In this document: piece by piece, positions 8,554 through 17,744 of the stretch
How the letters are laid out: every line of letters starts with the position of its first letter
Position numbering within the stretch: the first letter of the stretch is position 1
NCBI GenBank assembly: GCA_945878865.1
Contig: CAMCUD010000028.1
Span: forward strand, 1 to 53,474
DNA: 53,474 nt
Reading direction: 5' to 3'
DNA from: Bifidobacterium breve
GTDB taxonomy: Bacteria; Actinomycetota; Thermoleophilia; Solirubrobacterales; Solirubrobacteraceae
Notes under the pieces: generated by a model
The model's input: only the letters and a program-made list of their open reading frames with translations
Database searches by the model: none
What the model was told of the DNA's origin: nothing
Position numbers and translations under genes: made by a program

Positions 8554-10504
8554 CGATCATCGCCTCGGCGTCGGTGGGGACATAGGTCGTGCTGTCGCTT
8601 TCCTCGATCAGCGCGGGGCCGTGGAGGCGCACCCCGGCCGCGAGGTCCTCGCGGGCGAACACCGGGGTCGCGCCGTCCGCGGTCTCGGCCATCGCGACGG
8701 GCGCCGGGTCGGCGCGGCCGCCGGTCCAGACCGGCGGCGGCGGCTCGCCGACCACGCCGATCGCGGTGACGCGCAGGTCCACGAGCTCGACGGGATCGCC
8801 CAGCCGCGTGCTGTACCGGTGCTCATGGGCGTCCTCGAACGCGGTGCGGATGGCGTCGGCGTCGAGCGCCTGCAGCGTCACCGGGAGCTCGTGTGACTGG
8901 CCGACGTAGCGCAGGTAGCCGACCCGGGTGACGGCGACGTCCTCGACGACGGGGTCCTCGGTCAGCGACGCGGTCGCCCGCGCTTCGAGCTCCTCGAGGA
9001 CCGCAGCGGCGGAGGCGATGCCCTCCGCGTTGACGGGCGCGAGCACGGTGCGGCTCTCGCTGCGGGCCAGCGACGCGCCGAGCAGGCCGAGCGCGCTGAA
9101 CACCGACGGCATCCACGGGACGATGACGCTGCGCATGCCGACCTCGCGCGCGACCTCGGCGGCGTGCTGCGGGCCGCACCCGCCGAACGCCACGAGGGTG
9201 TGCTCACGCGGGTCGATGCCCTGGAAGACCGTGATCTCCCTGATCGCCTGGGCCATGTTCGCGTTGACCGTCCGGTAGACGCCCCGCGCGAGGTCCAGGA
9301 CCGAGAGGCCGAAGTGCTCGGCCAGCGGCGCCAGCGCACCCTCCGCCAGAGACCGGTCGAGGCGGATGCCGCTCCGGCCCAAGAGGCTGTCCTCGCGCAG
9401 GAGCCCGAGGACGAGGTTCGCGTCGGTGACCGTCGGGCGGGTGCCGCCCAATCCGTAGGACGCCGGGCCGGGCGTGCTGCGCGCGCTCTCCGGCCCGACG
9501 GCCAGCGCACCGCCGGCATCGACGTGCGCGATGCTGCCGCCGCCCGCGCCGATCGCGGAGATGTCGAGCGTCTGCGTGCGGATCGGGACGCCGAACTCCA
9601 GCTCGAGCTCGTCGCGGTCGCCGGCTTCCTGATCGCGGATCACGCAGACGTCCGAGCTCGTCCCGCCGACGTCGAGCGTGATGAGGTGCGGGATGTCCGC
9701 GGCGCGGCCGAGCCGCCGGGCGCCGAGGACGCCGCCGGCCGGGCCGGAGTAGACGAGGTTGACGGGCGCCTTCGCCGCGTCGTCGACGCCCACCACGCCG
9801 CCGCTGGACTGCATGAAGCGCACCTCGGTCTCCAGCCCGAGCCCGTCCTGGAGCCGCTCCGCGTAGGAGGAGAAGGCGGGCAGCGCGTAGGCGTTGACCA
9901 CCGTCGTGCTGGCTCGTGCGTACTCGCGGATCCGCGGGTCGATCTCCGAGGAGCGCGAGATCCGCAGGTGCGGATGGCGCTCGCGGGCGACCTCCTCGAC
10001 GAGCAGCTCGTTCGCGGGGTTGGCGTACGCGTTGAGCAGGCAGATGGCGACCGCGTCGCACCCCTGCTCGACCAGGTCGTCCAGCACCCCGGCGATCTCT
10101 TCGCGTCCCGGCGCGAGGGCCACCTCACCGCTGGCGAGCGTGCGCTCGTCGACCTCGGCGCGCAGCCAGCGCGGCACGAGCGGCTCGACGGGCGACCACT
10201 GCACGTCGTACGGGTTGGGCTTCAGCCCCGACCCGATCTCCAGCAGGTCGCGGAAGCCGCGCGTGGAGACGAGGCCGACGACGGCGCCCTTGCGCTCCAG
10301 CACGAGGTTCGTGACGATCGTCGTCGCGTGCAGGAACAGGCCGATGTCGGCGGGCTCGAGCTCCGCGGCGGCGATCGCCTCGCTCAGCCCGTCGAGCGGG
10401 TCGGGCGTCGACAGCGTCTTGGCCTTCCCGATCGCCTGCGTCGCGTCGTCGAACCACACGAGATCGGTGAACGTCCCGCCGATGTCGATGCCGACCCGCT
10501 TCAT
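8519..10504 (-). CDS. hyuA: Hydantoinase A, ATP-binding subunit (copy 1)
   Basis: ATP-binding partner of HyuB, 661 residues, from the ASKHA-like hydantoinase/oxoprolinase group. The phosphate-binding loop DIGGTFTDLVWFD is at the N-terminus, followed by HATTIVTNLVLERKGA, LDVGGTSSDVCVI, SAIGAGGGSIAHVDAGGAL, DANLVLGLL, NMAQAIREITV and AFGGCGPQHA. The order and length match full-length HyuA. It would activate a cyclic amide by phosphorylation before hydrolysis by HyuB. The ATG at 10504 overlaps the cupin stop (ATGA), supporting this start over any upstream one. A second HyuA, clearly different in sequence, occurs at 21294. Confidence 0.93.
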   Translation of the reverse strand: MKRVGIDIGGTFTDLVWFDDATQAIGKAKTLSTPDPLDGLSEAIAAAELEPADIGLFLHATTIVTNLVLERKGAVVGLVSTRGFRDLLEIGSGLKPNPYDVQWSPVEPLVPRWLRAEVDERTLASGEVALAPGREEIAGVLDDLVEQGCDAVAICLLNAYANPANELLVEEVARERHPHLRISRSSEIDPRIREYARASTTVVNAYALPAFSSYAERLQDGLGLETEVRFMQSSGGVVGVDDAAKAPVNLVYSGPAGGVLGARRLGRAADIPHLITLDVGGTSSDVCVIRDQEAGDRDELELEFGVPIRTQTLDISAIGAGGGSIAHVDAGGALAVGPESARSTPGPASYGLGGTRPTVTDANLVLGLLREDSLLGRSGIRLDRSLAEGALAPLAEHFGLSVLDLARGVYRTVNANMAQAIREITVFQGIDPREHTLVAFGGCGPQHAAEVAREVGMRSVIVPWMPSVFSALGLLGASLARSESRTVLAPVNAEGIASAAAVLEELEARATASLTEDPVVEDVAVTRVGYLRYVGQSHELPVTLQALDADAIRTAFEDAHEHRYSTRLGDPVELVDLRVTAIGVVGEPPPPVWTGGRADPAPVAMAETADGATPVFAREDLAAGVRLHGPALIEESDSTTYVPTDAEAMIDEHANIRITLP

Positions 10505-10890
10505 GTGTCCTCCTGCTGGTAGGGCGTGGGCGGTGGGGGCATGACGACCCACGCGACCCGGTACGGCGACTCGAGCGGCGTGATGTTCACCGTCGAGCCG
10601 AAGCGGATGAGGCACAGTGCGCCCGCCTCCACGACGTCCACGCGCTCCTCCTCGTGGGCCGGGAAGGCGGTGCTGCGGTACTCGGCGCTGCCGGAGATCG
10701 CGTAGTGCATCTCCGTGTGCGGGAAGGGATACGGCACGACCGTCGGCTGGTCGAACTCGATGAATCCGGCCGTCGCCTCGGGGTCGTTGACGGCCCAGTC
10801 GCAGAGAAAGCGGTGCCGTCCGAGCAGCATCGTCTCGCGGCGAAGCCTCGCGGTGTCGAACGCCGCGATCTGCAGTGCGGATCTCGCCAT
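10501..10890 (-). CDS. Small cupin-fold protein
   Basis: 129 residues, about the size of a single beta-barrel cupin domain. PHTEMHYAISGSAEYRS is the first cupin motif, with its His/Glu/His metal ligands, and EAGALCLIRFGSTVNI fits the second, less conserved half. It starts 2 bases after the permease stop and ends overlapping hyuA, so it is an integral part of the operon. Cupins in such places are often isomerases, small dioxygenases or ligand sensors. Nothing in the sequence picks one. Confidence 0.75.
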   Translation of the reverse strand: MARSALQIAAFDTARLRRETMLLGRHRFLCDWAVNDPEATAGFIEFDQPTVVPYPFPHTEMHYAISGSAEYRSTAFPAHEEERVDVVEAGALCLIRFGSTVNITPLESPYRVAWVVMPPPPTPYQQEDT

Positions 10891-10892
10891 CG

Positions 10893-11789
10893 TCACTCGG
10901 CCCAGCGGGTGGCCCAGTCCAGCGCCCGGCTGGCGGCCCACAGGGAGGCCGCGGCGAGGATCAGGGTGATGAACGCCACGAGGGCCAGCAGGTTCGTCCG
11001 GCCGAAGAACTCGGCGCTCTGGACGATCTTCCCCAGCCCGTACTCCTGGCCGAGGTACTCCGAGGCGATGACGGCGCTCCAGCCGAAGCCGACCGAGAGC
11101 AGCACGCCGGCGCGCAGCTGTGGCAGCGCGGCCGGCAGGATCACCTCGACGTAGGTGCGCACCGGCGAGGCGCCGAGGCTCTGGGCGAACTGCGCGTAGT
11201 ACGACGCGACGTTGCCGATCGCGTTGAGCGCGATGGCGAACACCAGCGCGAAGGCGGTGAACGCGACGAAGAGGATCGACCCGTGCTCGGTGTTGCCGAA
11301 CCACAGCCCGAACAGCGGCACCATCGCGAGCAGCGGCAGCATCCGCGCGAAGTGGCCGGGAAGCGTGAAGATGTCGCGCAGGACACGCGACCAGCTCACG
11401 CACACGGCGAGCCCGATGCCCGCGCCGATGCCCAGGAGGAGGCCGACGAGCAGGCGGTACCCGGAGAGGCCGACGTTGTAGAGAAACCCGAGGATGACGC
11501 CCTGCGCCGTGACGTCGCCGCCGACCTTCGTCGCCTCGACACCGAGGCCGCCGCGCCAGTAGTCGGCGAACCGCGGCACGGCGTTGGCGATGTCGACGAT
11601 CGTCGGGACCATCGCCTCGTTGGACTTGTTCTCCCCCGCGATCGCCGAGACCACGTGCCAGAGGATCAGCATCACCCCGACCGACGCGACGACGACCCAC
11701 GGGCGCATCGCCTTCGCGGTGGTCGCCGACGCCGACCCGCCGCCACCCAGGCGGCGCATCGGCGCGCGGCTGACGCTGGCGGCGCTCAT
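10893..11789 (-). CDS. ABC transporter permease (nitrate/taurine/THI5 type), second subunit
   Basis: 298-residue integral membrane protein. A helix near residues 32-48 anchors the N-terminus, and the BPD_transp_1 domain fills the C-terminal two thirds. The cytoplasmic coupling loop (FAQSLGASPVRTYVEVILP) matches the EAA motif that docks the ATPase. It follows the ATPase gene with an ATGA overlap. With the other permease (12562-13437) it would form a heterodimeric channel of the SsuC/TauC/ThiX type. A short extra periplasmic segment (GENKSNEAMVPTIVDIANA) precedes the transporter fold. Confidence 0.88.
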   Translation of the reverse strand: MSAASVSRAPMRRLGGGGSASATTAKAMRPWVVVASVGVMLILWHVVSAIAGENKSNEAMVPTIVDIANAVPRFADYWRGGLGVEATKVGGDVTAQGVILGFLYNVGLSGYRLLVGLLLGIGAGIGLAVCVSWSRVLRDIFTLPGHFARMLPLLAMVPLFGLWFGNTEHGSILFVAFTAFALVFAIALNAIGNVASYYAQFAQSLGASPVRTYVEVILPAALPQLRAGVLLSVGFGWSAVIASEYLGQEYGLGKIVQSAEFFGRTNLLALVAFITLILAAASLWAASRALDWATRWAE

Positions 11790-12574
11790 GCGCTGCGCGC
11801 TCCCAGCTCGAGGTGCTCCAGGATGCGCGTGCGCAGCTCGGTCGCCTCGTCCGTCGCGAGGTCGCCGACGCTGCGCGGGCGCGCGATCTCGATGCGCTCC
11901 TCCATCGCGATCTGGCCGCGGACGACGACGAGGATCCGGTCGGCGAGCGCGAGTGCCTCGTCGACGTCGTGGGTGACGAAGAAGACCGTCGGCCGCGAGC
12001 GCTCCCACAGCTCGAGCAGGACCTCGTGCAGCGTCGCGCGCCGCGCGTAGTCCAGGCCGACGAACGGCTCGTCCATGAGCAGCACCTCCGGCTCATTGGC
12101 GAACACGGCGGCGATCGCCACGCGGCGGCGCATGCCGCCGGAGAGCTGGCGCGGCCACGCGCGGCCGTAGTTCTCCAGGCCGATGATCCGCAGGTAGCGC
12201 TCGACGATCTCGTCACGCTCGGCCTTCGGCACCCCGCGGGCGCGCAGGCCGAACGCGATGTTGTCGGCCACGCGCTTCCACAGGAACAGCGTGTCGCGCT
12301 GGAAGACCACGCCACGGCGCGGGTCGGGCCCGTCGATCGGCGCGCCGGCGCTGTGCAGCTCGCCGGCCGTCGGCTCGGCGAACCCGGCGATCATGTTGAG
12401 CATCGTCGACTTGCCGTGCCCCGACGGGCCCAGCACGCAGACGAACTCGCCCTGGGGCACGGTGAGGGTGACGTCGTTGACGGCGACGACCTCCTCCCCG
12501 GACTCCAGCTGGAAGGTTTTGGTGACGCCCCGCAGCTCAATCGCCGGGGCCGTCTCCACCGCTACTCCTGCCAT
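11786..12574 (-). CDS. ABC transporter ATP-binding protein (SsuB/TauB/NrtD type)
   Basis: 262-residue ATPase that powers the importer in this operon. The Walker A sequence is GPSGHGKST, near residue 49; the His replaces the usual Ser/Cys. The Q-loop is VVFQRD, the signature is LSGGM, Walker B is EVLLMDEPF and the switch histidine is in VTHDVDEA. The length is normal for the taurine/nitrate/sulfonate subfamily. The ATG at 12574 overlaps the end of the first permease gene by 13 bases; the 3' end overlaps the second permease (ATGA). Having the ATPase between two different permeases suggests a heterodimeric channel. Confidence 0.93.
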   Translation of the reverse strand: MAGVAVETAPAIELRGVTKTFQLESGEEVVAVNDVTLTVPQGEFVCVLGPSGHGKSTMLNMIAGFAEPTAGELHSAGAPIDGPDPRRGVVFQRDTLFLWKRVADNIAFGLRARGVPKAERDEIVERYLRIIGLENYGRAWPRQLSGGMRRRVAIAAVFANEPEVLLMDEPFVGLDYARRATLHEVLLELWERSRPTVFFVTHDVDEALALADRILVVVRGQIAMEERIEIARPRSVGDLATDEATELRTRILEHLELGARSA

Positions 12575-13437
12575 CGCACCACCCACGTTCCGACGAGACG
12601 GATGACGGCGTCGACGAGCACGGCGACGATGCCGAGCGCGATGACGGCCGCCATGATGTCGGCGGTCGCCGACAGGCCCTGCATGGTCTGGATGAGCTTG
12701 CCGACGCCCTGGTTGCCGCCGAGCAGCTCCGAGACGGTGGCAAAGCTCCAACCGGCCGCCGCGGCGACGCGGATCCCGCCGATCGCCGCGGGGACGATCG
12801 CCGGCAGGATCACCGCCCGCAGCAGCAGCGAGCGGCGCGCGCCGAGCGACGCCGCGTAGTTCGTGTAGCGCTCGCCCACGTCGAGCGTCGCCTGCTGCGT
12901 GACCGCCGCGACGGTCACCAGCGCGAAGACGATCACCAGGCCGGCCTGCACGATGCGCGCGGTGCCGAACCAGATGGTCAGGAACGGCGCGAGGATGAGC
13001 ACCGGCACGGTGCTCATGACGAACAGCGCCGGGGACAAGGTCTCGCGCGCCAGTCGCGAGCGGCCGAGCAGCGCCCCGACCACGAAGCCGATCGAGGCGC
13101 CGATGCCGACGCCCACGACGACGTTCATCGCGGTGTAGCCGACGGCCTGCTTGATGCCGCCGCTCTGGAACGCGATGAAGCTCAGCGCCGGGATCTCGTT
13201 CCAGTCGTCGATGAGCGCCTGCAGCACGATCTGCGGCGACGGGATGCGCACCGGGTCGGAGCCCAGCGCGATGAGCCACCAGATCCCGACGACGACCCCG
13301 ACTCCCACAAGCGCGAGCAGCGTCGTGACCGCCCACGAGCGCAGGCGGTACGAGGCGCCCGTCGCCGGCCGGCGGGTCGCCGGCCGGCGCGCGGGACGCG
13401 CCAGCGTGGTCGCTGAGGAGGAGACGGGGTCAGCCAC
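12562..13437 (-). CDS. ABC transporter permease (nitrate/taurine/THI5 type), first subunit
   Basis: 291 residues with an N-terminal Arg/Pro/Ala-rich cytoplasmic tail, then about six transmembrane helices and a BPD_transp_1 domain. The EAA-type loop reads YAASLGARRSLLLRAVILPA. It lies 7 bases after the binding-protein stop and before the ATPase gene. It differs in sequence from the other permease in the operon, so the pair is probably an obligate heterodimer. Confidence 0.9.
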   Translation of the reverse strand: MADPVSSSATTLARPARRPATRRPATGASYRLRSWAVTTLLALVGVGVVVGIWWLIALGSDPVRIPSPQIVLQALIDDWNEIPALSFIAFQSGGIKQAVGYTAMNVVVGVGIGASIGFVVGALLGRSRLARETLSPALFVMSTVPVLILAPFLTIWFGTARIVQAGLVIVFALVTVAAVTQQATLDVGERYTNYAASLGARRSLLLRAVILPAIVPAAIGGIRVAAAAGWSFATVSELLGGNQGVGKLIQTMQGLSATADIMAAVIALGIVAVLVDAVIRLVGTWVVRWQE

Positions 13438-13444
13438 GAGAGAC

Positions 13445-14824
13445 TCAGGAAGCGCTCGTGGCGGCCTTCAGCTGGCGGTACGCGTCGAGGTAGTTGCGGG
13501 CCTTGTACTGCGCGGCGGCCTCCTTGGCCAGCGCGGCCTGCGAGCCCGACAGGTCCTTCGCGTCGGGGAGCATCTCGTCGTAGCCCTTGCGCAGCGCGAC
13601 GAGCTGGTCGTAGAAGTCCTTCCCGACGATCGCGTCGTCCGCCGTGTACTTCTTGCCCTTCGGCAGGACGCCGCCCTTCTGGGCGCTGGCGATCTGCGCG
13701 TTGTAGATCGTCTGGTACGAGGTCGGCGCCTTGACGTCAGACCAGTACTGCGTCTGCTCGTCGAAGCCGATGAGCGGGTCGTTGACCTTGTAGATCGTCT
13801 CGAGGTCCTGGACCGACGTCTTCGTGCCGGACACGCTCTCGAGGTAGGGCACCTGATCCGGGAGGTACTTCTTGGGGTCCTCGTGGATCGCGTCGATCGT
13901 CCGGAACATCACGCTGAGGAAGCGCAGCGCGGTCTCACGCTCCTTCTCCAGGAACTCCTCGGACGCCGCCGGGCCCTCGTGGCCGACGGCCGCGACGCTG
14001 CGCGCGTCGCCCGCGGGCAGACCCTTGAGGAGGTCGTCGACGGAGACGAGCGGCTTCCACCCGTCGTTGACGAGCTCGATGTTCTGCGCGGCGCCCTCCG
14101 GGCTCGTGAAGTCCGTCTTGCCGCCCTTGGCGAGCTGGAGGATCTTCGAGTCCGTCGTGGCGACGACGTCGACGTCCTTGTACGTCAGGCCGCCGAGCTG
14201 GAAGGCCTGGTCGAGGAAGTCGCGGTGCTGGCCGGTGTTGCTGAAGGCGACCGGCTGGCCCTTCAGCGCGGCCATCGAGGTCTTGATCGCCTGGTCGAAC
14301 GGCACGCCCTCCGCGACCTGCTCGGAGACGGTCTTCACGTTGACGTCGGGCGAGACGAGGATGTACGTGCCCACGTACGTGTCGCTGAAGCCGAACATCT
14401 TCAGCTGCGGCGCCTTGGCCATCGTGGCGATCTTGCCTGGGCCGTAGAACGTCGCGATGTCGGCCTCGCCGGTGACCATCTTCGTCACGACGTTGTCCGG
14501 GGTGACCTGCACCCCGGTCGGGGCCGGGGCGATCGTGATGCCGACGTCGTCGAACCAGCCCTGCTTCATCGCGATGACGTAGAACGTCGCGTCGGCGAAC
14601 GGCGCCATGCCGAACTTCACGGTCTTCTTCGGGATGTCGCTGCCCGCAGACACCTTGAGCGCGTCACCGCTGCCGGCGGTCGTGGAGGCGGCGGTGCTGG
14701 CCGACTCGTCGTCATCGCCGCACGCGATCAGGAACGTCGGCAGGGTCAGTGCGGCGGCGCCGCCGCCCGCGACCTTGAGCAAGGTCCGCCGGGAGTGCGG
14801 TCGACCGAGATTGGTGGTGTCCAC
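13445..14824 (-). CDS. THI5/NMT1-like ABC substrate-binding lipoprotein with Tat signal
   Basis: First gene of operon A; it captures the imported compound. From the GTG at 14824 the protein has 459 residues. It begins with a twin-arginine signal (SRRTLLKVAGGGAAAL) running into a lipobox (LIAC), so it should be exported folded by Tat and lipid-anchored. The mature part resembles the NMT1/THI5 pyrimidine-precursor and nitrate/sulfonate binding group (MKQGWFDDVGITI, VTKMVTGEADIATFY). GTG 14824 is chosen because GGAAGG lies about 10 bases upstream and puts the Tat motif near the N-terminus. An ATG in frame at 14929 is possible. The ligand may be a heterocycle, but this is inferred from the neighbours. 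Confidence 0.85.
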   Translation of the reverse strand: MDTTNLGRPHSRRTLLKVAGGGAAALTLPTFLIACGDDDESASTAASTTAGSGDALKVSAGSDIPKKTVKFGMAPFADATFYVIAMKQGWFDDVGITIAPAPTGVQVTPDNVVTKMVTGEADIATFYGPGKIATMAKAPQLKMFGFSDTYVGTYILVSPDVNVKTVSEQVAEGVPFDQAIKTSMAALKGQPVAFSNTGQHRDFLDQAFQLGGLTYKDVDVVATTDSKILQLAKGGKTDFTSPEGAAQNIELVNDGWKPLVSVDDLLKGLPAGDARSVAAVGHEGPAASEEFLEKERETALRFLSVMFRTIDAIHEDPKKYLPDQVPYLESVSGTKTSVQDLETIYKVNDPLIGFDEQTQYWSDVKAPTSYQTIYNAQIASAQKGGVLPKGKKYTADDAIVGKDFYDQLVALRKGYDEMLPDAKDLSGSQAALAKEAAAQYKARNYLDAYRQLKAATSAS

Positions 14825-15148
14825 GGCCAGGAGGTCCTTCCGTTTGCGCTGCGTTGCTTGGCTCCGGGGCCCCGAACGCGTCACGCGACGGGGTGCAGTC
14901 CATGATCCGGTGGACCGGGTGGCGGACATAGCGCCCGCCGGGCCAAGGCGGTCCGGGGGGCGCTTCGCCACGTTGTCCAGTTCGGCGGTGCCTTTTCCGT
15001 CAGAAGGAAGACCGGCGCCCAAACCCGCACGATCGTTCCACTGAGCGAAAGCGCGTTCCCGGAGTTGGACGAACCGGCGAGATCACCCGGCGGCGTCCCC
15101 GACGCCGCGTCGATAGCTGCCGGGGCGCCGCGCGCGCACCATGACGGC
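14825..15148. promoter_or_regulatory. Divergent regulatory region of operons A and B
   Basis: 324 bases with no gene separate the binding-protein gene (minus) from the CodA-like amidohydrolase (plus). Two 15-bp elements of the same design occur: TTCCGTCAGAAGGAA at 14995-15009, with perfect TTCC/GGAA ends, and TTCCACTGAGCGAAA at 15036-15050. Their starts are 41 bases apart. Related elements stand in the other regulatory regions of the island, near the IclR gene's own operon. No clear -35/-10 pair could be assigned. Confidence 0.5.
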
Positions 15149-16396
15149 ATGCCCGTCGACCTCCTCCTGCGCGACGTTCGCCGCCGCGGCGACCGCGACC
15201 CGGTGGACATCGCGATCGACGGCGGCCGCGTCGCGCGGGTCGGCCCGGCGCTCGACATCGAGGCGGCCACGGTCCTCGCGGGCGAGGGCGGCCTCGCGCT
15301 GCCCGGCCTCGTCAACGCGCACCAGCATCTCGACAAGACGTGCATCGGCGACGCGGTGCGCCCGGCGCGCTGGCCGGGCTGGGACGGCATGTGGGAGGTC
15401 AACCGCGCGCACCGCGCCACGTACACGGTCGACGAGGTGACCGAGCGGGCGTCCGCGGTCGTCGAGCGGGCGCTGCTGCACGGCACGACGCGCATGCGCG
15501 CCTTCGCCGACGTCGAAGCGGTCGCCGGGACGACCGGCACCCGCGCGCTCGTCGCGCTGCGCGAGCGCTGGGCGGGCGAGGTGGAGCTGCAGGTGTGCGT
15601 CTTCCCGCAGGACCTCCTGTACGCCGACGCCGGGGGCGAGCGGCGCTTCGAGGAGGCGATGGAAGCGGGCGCCGACGTCGTCGGCGGGCTGCCCGCGGGC
15701 GAAGCCACGCAGGAGCGCATGCGCCGCCACGTCGACTTCGTCCTCGATCTGGCCCGCCGCCGCGACGCCGACGCGCATCTGCTCGTCGACGACAGCGACG
15801 ACCCCGCCCAGCGCAGTCTCGAATACCTCGCGCACCGGACGATCGAGACCGGCTGGGAGGGTCGCGTCACCGTGTCGCACGCGGGCGCGCTGGCCGCCTA
15901 CGACGAGCCGTACGCCGCGCACGTGGTCGCCCTCGTCGCGGCCGCCGGCATCTCGGTGTGCACGAACCCGCAGATCTCGATGCTGCTGCACGGCCGCCAC
16001 GACCGCGGCCTCGTCCGCCGTGGCACCACGCGCGTGCGCGAGCTGCTCGACGCGGGCGTCAACGTCCTCGCCGCGCAGGACGACGTCGACGACCCCTACT
16101 ACCCCCTCGGCCGCCCCGACCAGCTGGAGGTCGCGTCCTTCGTCGCGCACGCCTGCCAGCTGGCCTGGCCCGACGAGCTGGAGACCGTCATGGACATGAT
16201 CACCGTCAACGCCGCCCGCGCGATGCGTGTCGGAGACGGCTACGGCCTGGAACCCGGAGCCCGCGCCGACGTCGTCGTCGTGCCCGTCCCCGACGTCCGC
16301 GCGGCCGTCGCCGAGCAGCCGCCGAGGCGGTTCGTCATCAGCCACGGACGGCTCGCCGCCGAGGCCCGGGTGCAGCGCACGAGGCACACGCGATGA
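15149..16396 (+). CDS. Cytosine-deaminase-like amidohydrolase
   Basis: 415-residue metal-dependent hydrolase resembling CodA-type cytosine/isocytosine/creatinine deaminases. Seen: the first metal motif NAHQHLDKT, the His of VTVSHAGAL, and the catalytic Asp region AQDDVDDPYYPLGRPDQLE, which is very close to the CodA form. The segment corresponding to the His-x-Asp-Glu motif reads LLVDDSDDP here, so a metal His and the catalytic Glu appear to be replaced (alignment by eye). The ATG at 15149 gives the usual N-terminus; an upstream in-frame ATG at 15065 would add a Pro/Ala-rich extension. It is first in operon B and overlaps the next gene by ATGA. Deamination or amide hydrolysis of a heterocycle is likely. 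Confidence 0.85.
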   Translation: MPVDLLLRDVRRRGDRDPVDIAIDGGRVARVGPALDIEAATVLAGEGGLALPGLVNAHQHLDKTCIGDAVRPARWPGWDGMWEVNRAHRATYTVDEVTERASAVVERALLHGTTRMRAFADVEAVAGTTGTRALVALRERWAGEVELQVCVFPQDLLYADAGGERRFEEAMEAGADVVGGLPAGEATQERMRRHVDFVLDLARRRDADAHLLVDDSDDPAQRSLEYLAHRTIETGWEGRVTVSHAGALAAYDEPYAAHVVALVAAAGISVCTNPQISMLLHGRHDRGLVRRGTTRVRELLDAGVNVLAAQDDVDDPYYPLGRPDQLEVASFVAHACQLAWPDELETVMDMITVNAARAMRVGDGYGLEPGARADVVVVPVPDVRAAVAEQPPRRFVISHGRLAAEARVQRTRHTR

Positions 16397-17739
16397 CGGC
16401 GGCACTGGAGATCACCGACGCGCTGCTCGTCACCCCGCAGGGCACGCGCCCCGGGACGATCGTCGTCGATGCCGACGGACGCATCGACGCGCTGCGCGAC
16501 GCGCCCTCGGGCCGCGCTGCGCGAACCATCGACGCGGACGGCCTCGTCGCGCTGCCCGGCATGGTCGACCAGCACGTCCACTTCATGGAACCCGGCCCGA
16601 CCGCCCGCGAGGACTTCGCGCACGGCTCGTCGGCCGCAGTGGCGGCGGGCGTGACGTGCGTGGCCGAGCACACGCACGGCTGGCCGGTGACGACGCCCGC
16701 GCAGTTGCGCGAGAAGGTCGGCCATCTCGAGGCGCGTTCCGTCGTGGACTACGCGCTCGGCGCCCACGCGACGCCGGACACGCTGGAAGACGCAGGAGCG
16801 CTGCGCGAAGCCGGCGTCGCGTTCGTCAAGGCGTTCACCTGCACGACCCACGGCATCGACGGCCTGGACCCGGACATGCAGCTGCGGCTCCTGCGCGCGT
16901 GCGCGGGCGCGGACATGCGGGTGCTGGCCCACTGCGAGGACGAGTCGATCACCGCAGGCGCGGAGCGCCGGCTGCGCGCCGCGATGCGCGAGGATTTCGG
17001 CGTGCTCCCGGCGTGGCGGTCGAGCGAGGCGGAGCTCACGGCCGTCGTCGTGACCGCCCTGCTGACGCGGCTGACCGGCGCACGCGTCACCCTCGCGCAC
17101 GCCAGTCAGCCGGAGGTCGTCGAGCTCGCACTGCGCGAGCGTGCGCGCGGGGCGCGCATCGACGTCGAGACCTGCCCGCAGTACCTCCTGCTCGATGAGG
17201 CCGAGGTCGTCGCCCACGGCCCGACCCGCAAGTTCACCCCGCCGGCCCGGCCCGCACCCGCCGGCGCGGAGCTCTGGGAGCACGTGCGCTCCGGCGCGGT
17301 CGCGATCCTCTCCAGCGACCACGCGCCGTCGACGCTGGCCCAGAAGGCCGAGGGCGACATCTTCGACTGCCCGTTCGGCCTGCCCGGCATCGACACGACG
17401 ATGCCGCTGCTCCTCGACGCCGTCGCGGCCGGCGATCTGGACTGGGCGCGCCTCGTCGAGGTGTACAGCGCGGCACCCGCCGCGGCGCTCGGGCTGGCCG
17501 ATCGCAAGGGCGCCCTGGCGCCCGGGATGGACGCCGACATCGTCCTCGTCGACCCGGCGGCGCGGCGGACGCTGCGCTCCGCTGACGTCCGGTCGAAGGC
17601 GGGATGGACGCCCTACGACGGCCGCGAGGTCCGCGGCGTCGTGGCGATGACGTTCGTCCGCGGGACGCTCGCCGCGCAGGACGGCGAGGTCGTCGCCGAG
17701 CTCGGGACGGGGCAGTGGCAGCGCCCACGGTTGCGCTGA
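16393..17739 (+). CDS. Allantoinase/dihydroorotase-like cyclic amidohydrolase
   Basis: 448 residues of the dihydroorotase-allantoinase-hydantoinase branch, which open cyclic amides without ATP. The binuclear site is complete: DQHVHFMEPG (HxH), the lysine to be carboxylated in FVKAFTCTTHG, HCEDES, LAHASQPE and the catalytic Asp in SSDHAPSTL. CPQYLLLD and the C-terminal small beta domain (KGALAPGMDADIVLVDP) are also present. The start codon overlaps the stop of the preceding gene (ATGA). The spacing HFMEPG is nearer to allantoinase/dihydroorotase than to bacterial D-hydantoinase, but the substrate is undecided. Confidence 0.88.
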   Translation: MTAALEITDALLVTPQGTRPGTIVVDADGRIDALRDAPSGRAARTIDADGLVALPGMVDQHVHFMEPGPTAREDFAHGSSAAVAAGVTCVAEHTHGWPVTTPAQLREKVGHLEARSVVDYALGAHATPDTLEDAGALREAGVAFVKAFTCTTHGIDGLDPDMQLRLLRACAGADMRVLAHCEDESITAGAERRLRAAMREDFGVLPAWRSSEAELTAVVVTALLTRLTGARVTLAHASQPEVVELALRERARGARIDVETCPQYLLLDEAEVVAHGPTRKFTPPARPAPAGAELWEHVRSGAVAILSSDHAPSTLAQKAEGDIFDCPFGLPGIDTTMPLLLDAVAAGDLDWARLVEVYSAAPAAALGLADRKGALAPGMDADIVLVDPAARRTLRSADVRSKAGWTPYDGREVRGVVAMTFVRGTLAAQDGEVVAELGTGQWQRPRLR

Positions 17740-17744
17740 ACGGA

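Noticed and set aside
15083-16405. A long antisense frame within the CodA-like gene
   Set aside because: The plus strand has full amidohydrolase motifs, while the antisense product has none.
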